A DNA stretch of 7,158 nt from an uncultured Synergistales bacterium (lineage in GTDB: Bacteria > Synergistota > Synergistia > Synergistales > Aminobacteriaceae). The notes under the pieces are model-generated. The model was given only the letters and a program-made list of their open reading frames with translations. It was not told the origin of the DNA and did not search any database. This document shows positions 6,235-7,158 of the stretch, piece after piece. The position numbers and the translations under genes are program-made. The first letter of the stretch is position 1. Each line of letters opens with the position of its first letter. The DNA is taken from the NCBI GenBank assembly GCA_905233335.1, contig CAJOED010000096.1:4541-11698 (forward strand), written 5' to 3'.

Positions 6235-7128
6235 GAGCGTAATTACTGCTGTCCTGATACTGTGCTGTGTCGGGACGGCCTCTGCTTTTGACGCTGACAC
6301 AAAAATTAGCGGCGTAATCAATCACCCTGCATTCAGTGGTTATGGGAGGCTGATATTCCCTGTTGATGATGCTTACTATCACGGCGAAACTCTCGGTACG
6401 CTTGGCCTCACGTGGTACACCGGCATAAATCCCGCGCGGACTGTCGAGATCGTGAACTACATGCTTGAACATGCTGCTAACGGTGAAAAAATATTTTTCC
6501 CTATATACCCTGCTGATGACTTGCGCTCACGTGATACCGGGCTGTTTTTCTTTCGGGGCAGGAGGGGCGCAAAATTCGCTGTGTGCAATGCGGGCGGTGG
6601 TTTTGTGTATGTCGGTGCAATGCATGACAGCTTCCCGCACGCGCTCGAACTCTCGAAAATGGGCTACAATGCGTTCGCGTTAATCTACCGTCCCGGAGCA
6701 CGGACAGCATGTGAGGACTTAGCACACGCAATAGCATTCATTCACGACAACGCAGAAACTCTCGGTGTTGACGTTCGCGGTTACTCGTTATGGGGCGGCA
6801 GTGCGGGAGCAAGAATGTCGGCGAATTTGGCGCGGGGGATTACCCGAAACCTGCTGTTGTGATTATGCAGTACACCGGGCTGTCGGAAGTTACCGGCCAG
6901 GAAGCAGCAACGTATGCTTGTGTCGGGACGAATGACGGCATAGCGAGCTGGCGCACAATGCAGAACAGAATCGACAGAATTAAAGCTAATGGTACGCCCG
7001 CAATGATAGAGATTTTTCCGGGACTGTCTCACGGTTTCGGGCTTGGTGAAGGGACGATTGCGGAGGGCTGGATTGATAACGCTGTGGAATTTTGGGAGAA
7101 AAATTGTGATAATCTCTACAGGAGATGA
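6224..7128 (+). pseudogene. Exported alpha/beta hydrolase (xylan-esterase-like), split by a frameshift
   Basis: Two open frames together make one alpha/beta hydrolase of about 301 residues. The first runs from ATG 6224 to a TGA ending at 6862; the second lies in the -1 frame and ends at 7128. A signal peptide is clear at the start (MCIKSV, hydrophobic core, ASA before Phe22). The first part has an oxyanion-hole-like NAGGGF, then LELSKMGYNAFALIYRPG and the nucleophile elbow GGSAGA (Ser193). The second part has GTNDG (Asp238 after frame repair) and LSHGFG (His270). A full triad therefore needs both frames. One added base, for example in the G-run 6834-6838 or the GG at 6829-6830, restores the frame. 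This may be a real mutation or a sequencing or assembly error. The ATG lies within the end of the esterase gene with no clear SD, so translation is probably coupled. The exact ester substrate is unknown. Confidence 0.82.
6829..6838 (+). other. Probable frameshift site (missing base near a G-run)
   Basis: The hydrolase changes frame here by -1. Adding one G to GGGGG (6834-6838) gives ANLARGDYPKP; adding one G at 6829-6830 gives ANLGAGDYPKP. Both read smoothly into the downstream half. The 0-frame codons (GCG CGG GGG ATT) do not form a canonical X-XXY-YYZ slippery heptamer, so programmed frameshifting is not the first explanation. Confidence 0.75.
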
Positions 7129-7133
7129 ATCAA

Positions 7134-7158
7134 TTGACAGTACCAATCTTAGACCTTA
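7134..7158 (+). CDS. Start of a downstream gene, cut by the right window edge
   Basis: An open frame enters the right edge. Two starts share this frame: ATG at 7125, which overlaps the hydrolase stop as ATGA, and TTG at 7134. AGGAG at 7120-7124 directly abuts the ATG but lies nine bases from the TTG, so the TTG has the better ribosome-binding-site spacing. The visible residues from the TTG are MTVPILDL. A VPxLDL start is seen in DegT/DnrJ/EryC1-type aminotransferases, but eight residues are far too few to assign a family. Overlap or close spacing with the hydrolase suggests the same operon. Confidence 0.4.

Noticed and set aside
5845..6321. 158-codon minus-strand ORF opposite the esterase 3' end and hydrolase start
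   Set aside because: Antisense shadow spanning the junction of two well-supported genes; no SD and no recognisable motif.
6833..6841. Programmed -1 frameshift site in the hydrolase
   Set aside because: The codons CGG GGG ATT do not allow both tRNAs to re-pair in the -1 frame, and I saw no obvious downstream stem-loop. A sequence error or true indel is simpler.
1..7158. tRNA, rRNA, CRISPR array, insertion sequence or phage genes
   Set aside because: No spaced repeats, transposase motifs, cloverleaf-like sequences or phage proteins seen; nearly all of the window is taken up by metabolic and transport genes.

Overview
The window carries parts of three or four transcription units from a fermentative, probably anaerobic bacterium with mid-range GC. 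The taxon is not proven by the sequence. Strong GGAGG-type ribosome binding sites, a sugar PTS, a formate/nitrite channel and short, simple Sec signal peptides would fit a gut or rumen Synergistota or Clostridia-like lineage; this is inference only.

Left part (1-2921, minus strand): a trehalose uptake and cleavage operon. The promoter-proximal gene is a trehalose-type PTS permease, with EIIB and EIIC domains and a fused C-terminal EIIA domain. One base after its stop begins the gene for trehalose-6-phosphate hydrolase (treC), which runs off the left edge after 337 codons. The permease imports trehalose as trehalose 6-phosphate and TreC splits it into glucose and glucose 6-phosphate. No treR-type regulator is visible; it could lie beyond the left edge.

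Middle (2922-4384): a 91-bp AT-rich divergent intergenic region separates the tre operon from a plus-strand folK (folate biosynthesis pyrophosphokinase). An FNT-family formate/nitrite channel follows after 52 bp. That gap has a strong SD and a TATAAT box, so the channel may have its own promoter.

Right part (4385-7158, plus strand): an apparent operon of exported esterases. After an extended -10 promoter candidate comes a 70-codon open frame with no good start signal, perhaps a gene remnant or leader peptide. Its stop overlaps the ATG of a complete type-B carboxylesterase with signal peptide and full Ser-Glu-His triad. This gene overlaps by 11 nt a second signal-peptide-bearing alpha/beta hydrolase of the xylan-esterase-like type. 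The second gene is broken by a one-base frame disruption near a G-run around 6829-6838, which separates the Ser of its triad from the Asp and His. A further gene begins in the last bases, overlapping or abutting the hydrolase stop.

Most of the window is ordinary housekeeping and catabolic gene content. I found no convincing undescribed system. The items most worth a second look are the frameshifted esterase, the tandem exported hydrolase operon with its odd leading ORF, and the compact divergent promoter region with tandem heptamers and a palindromic -10 box.
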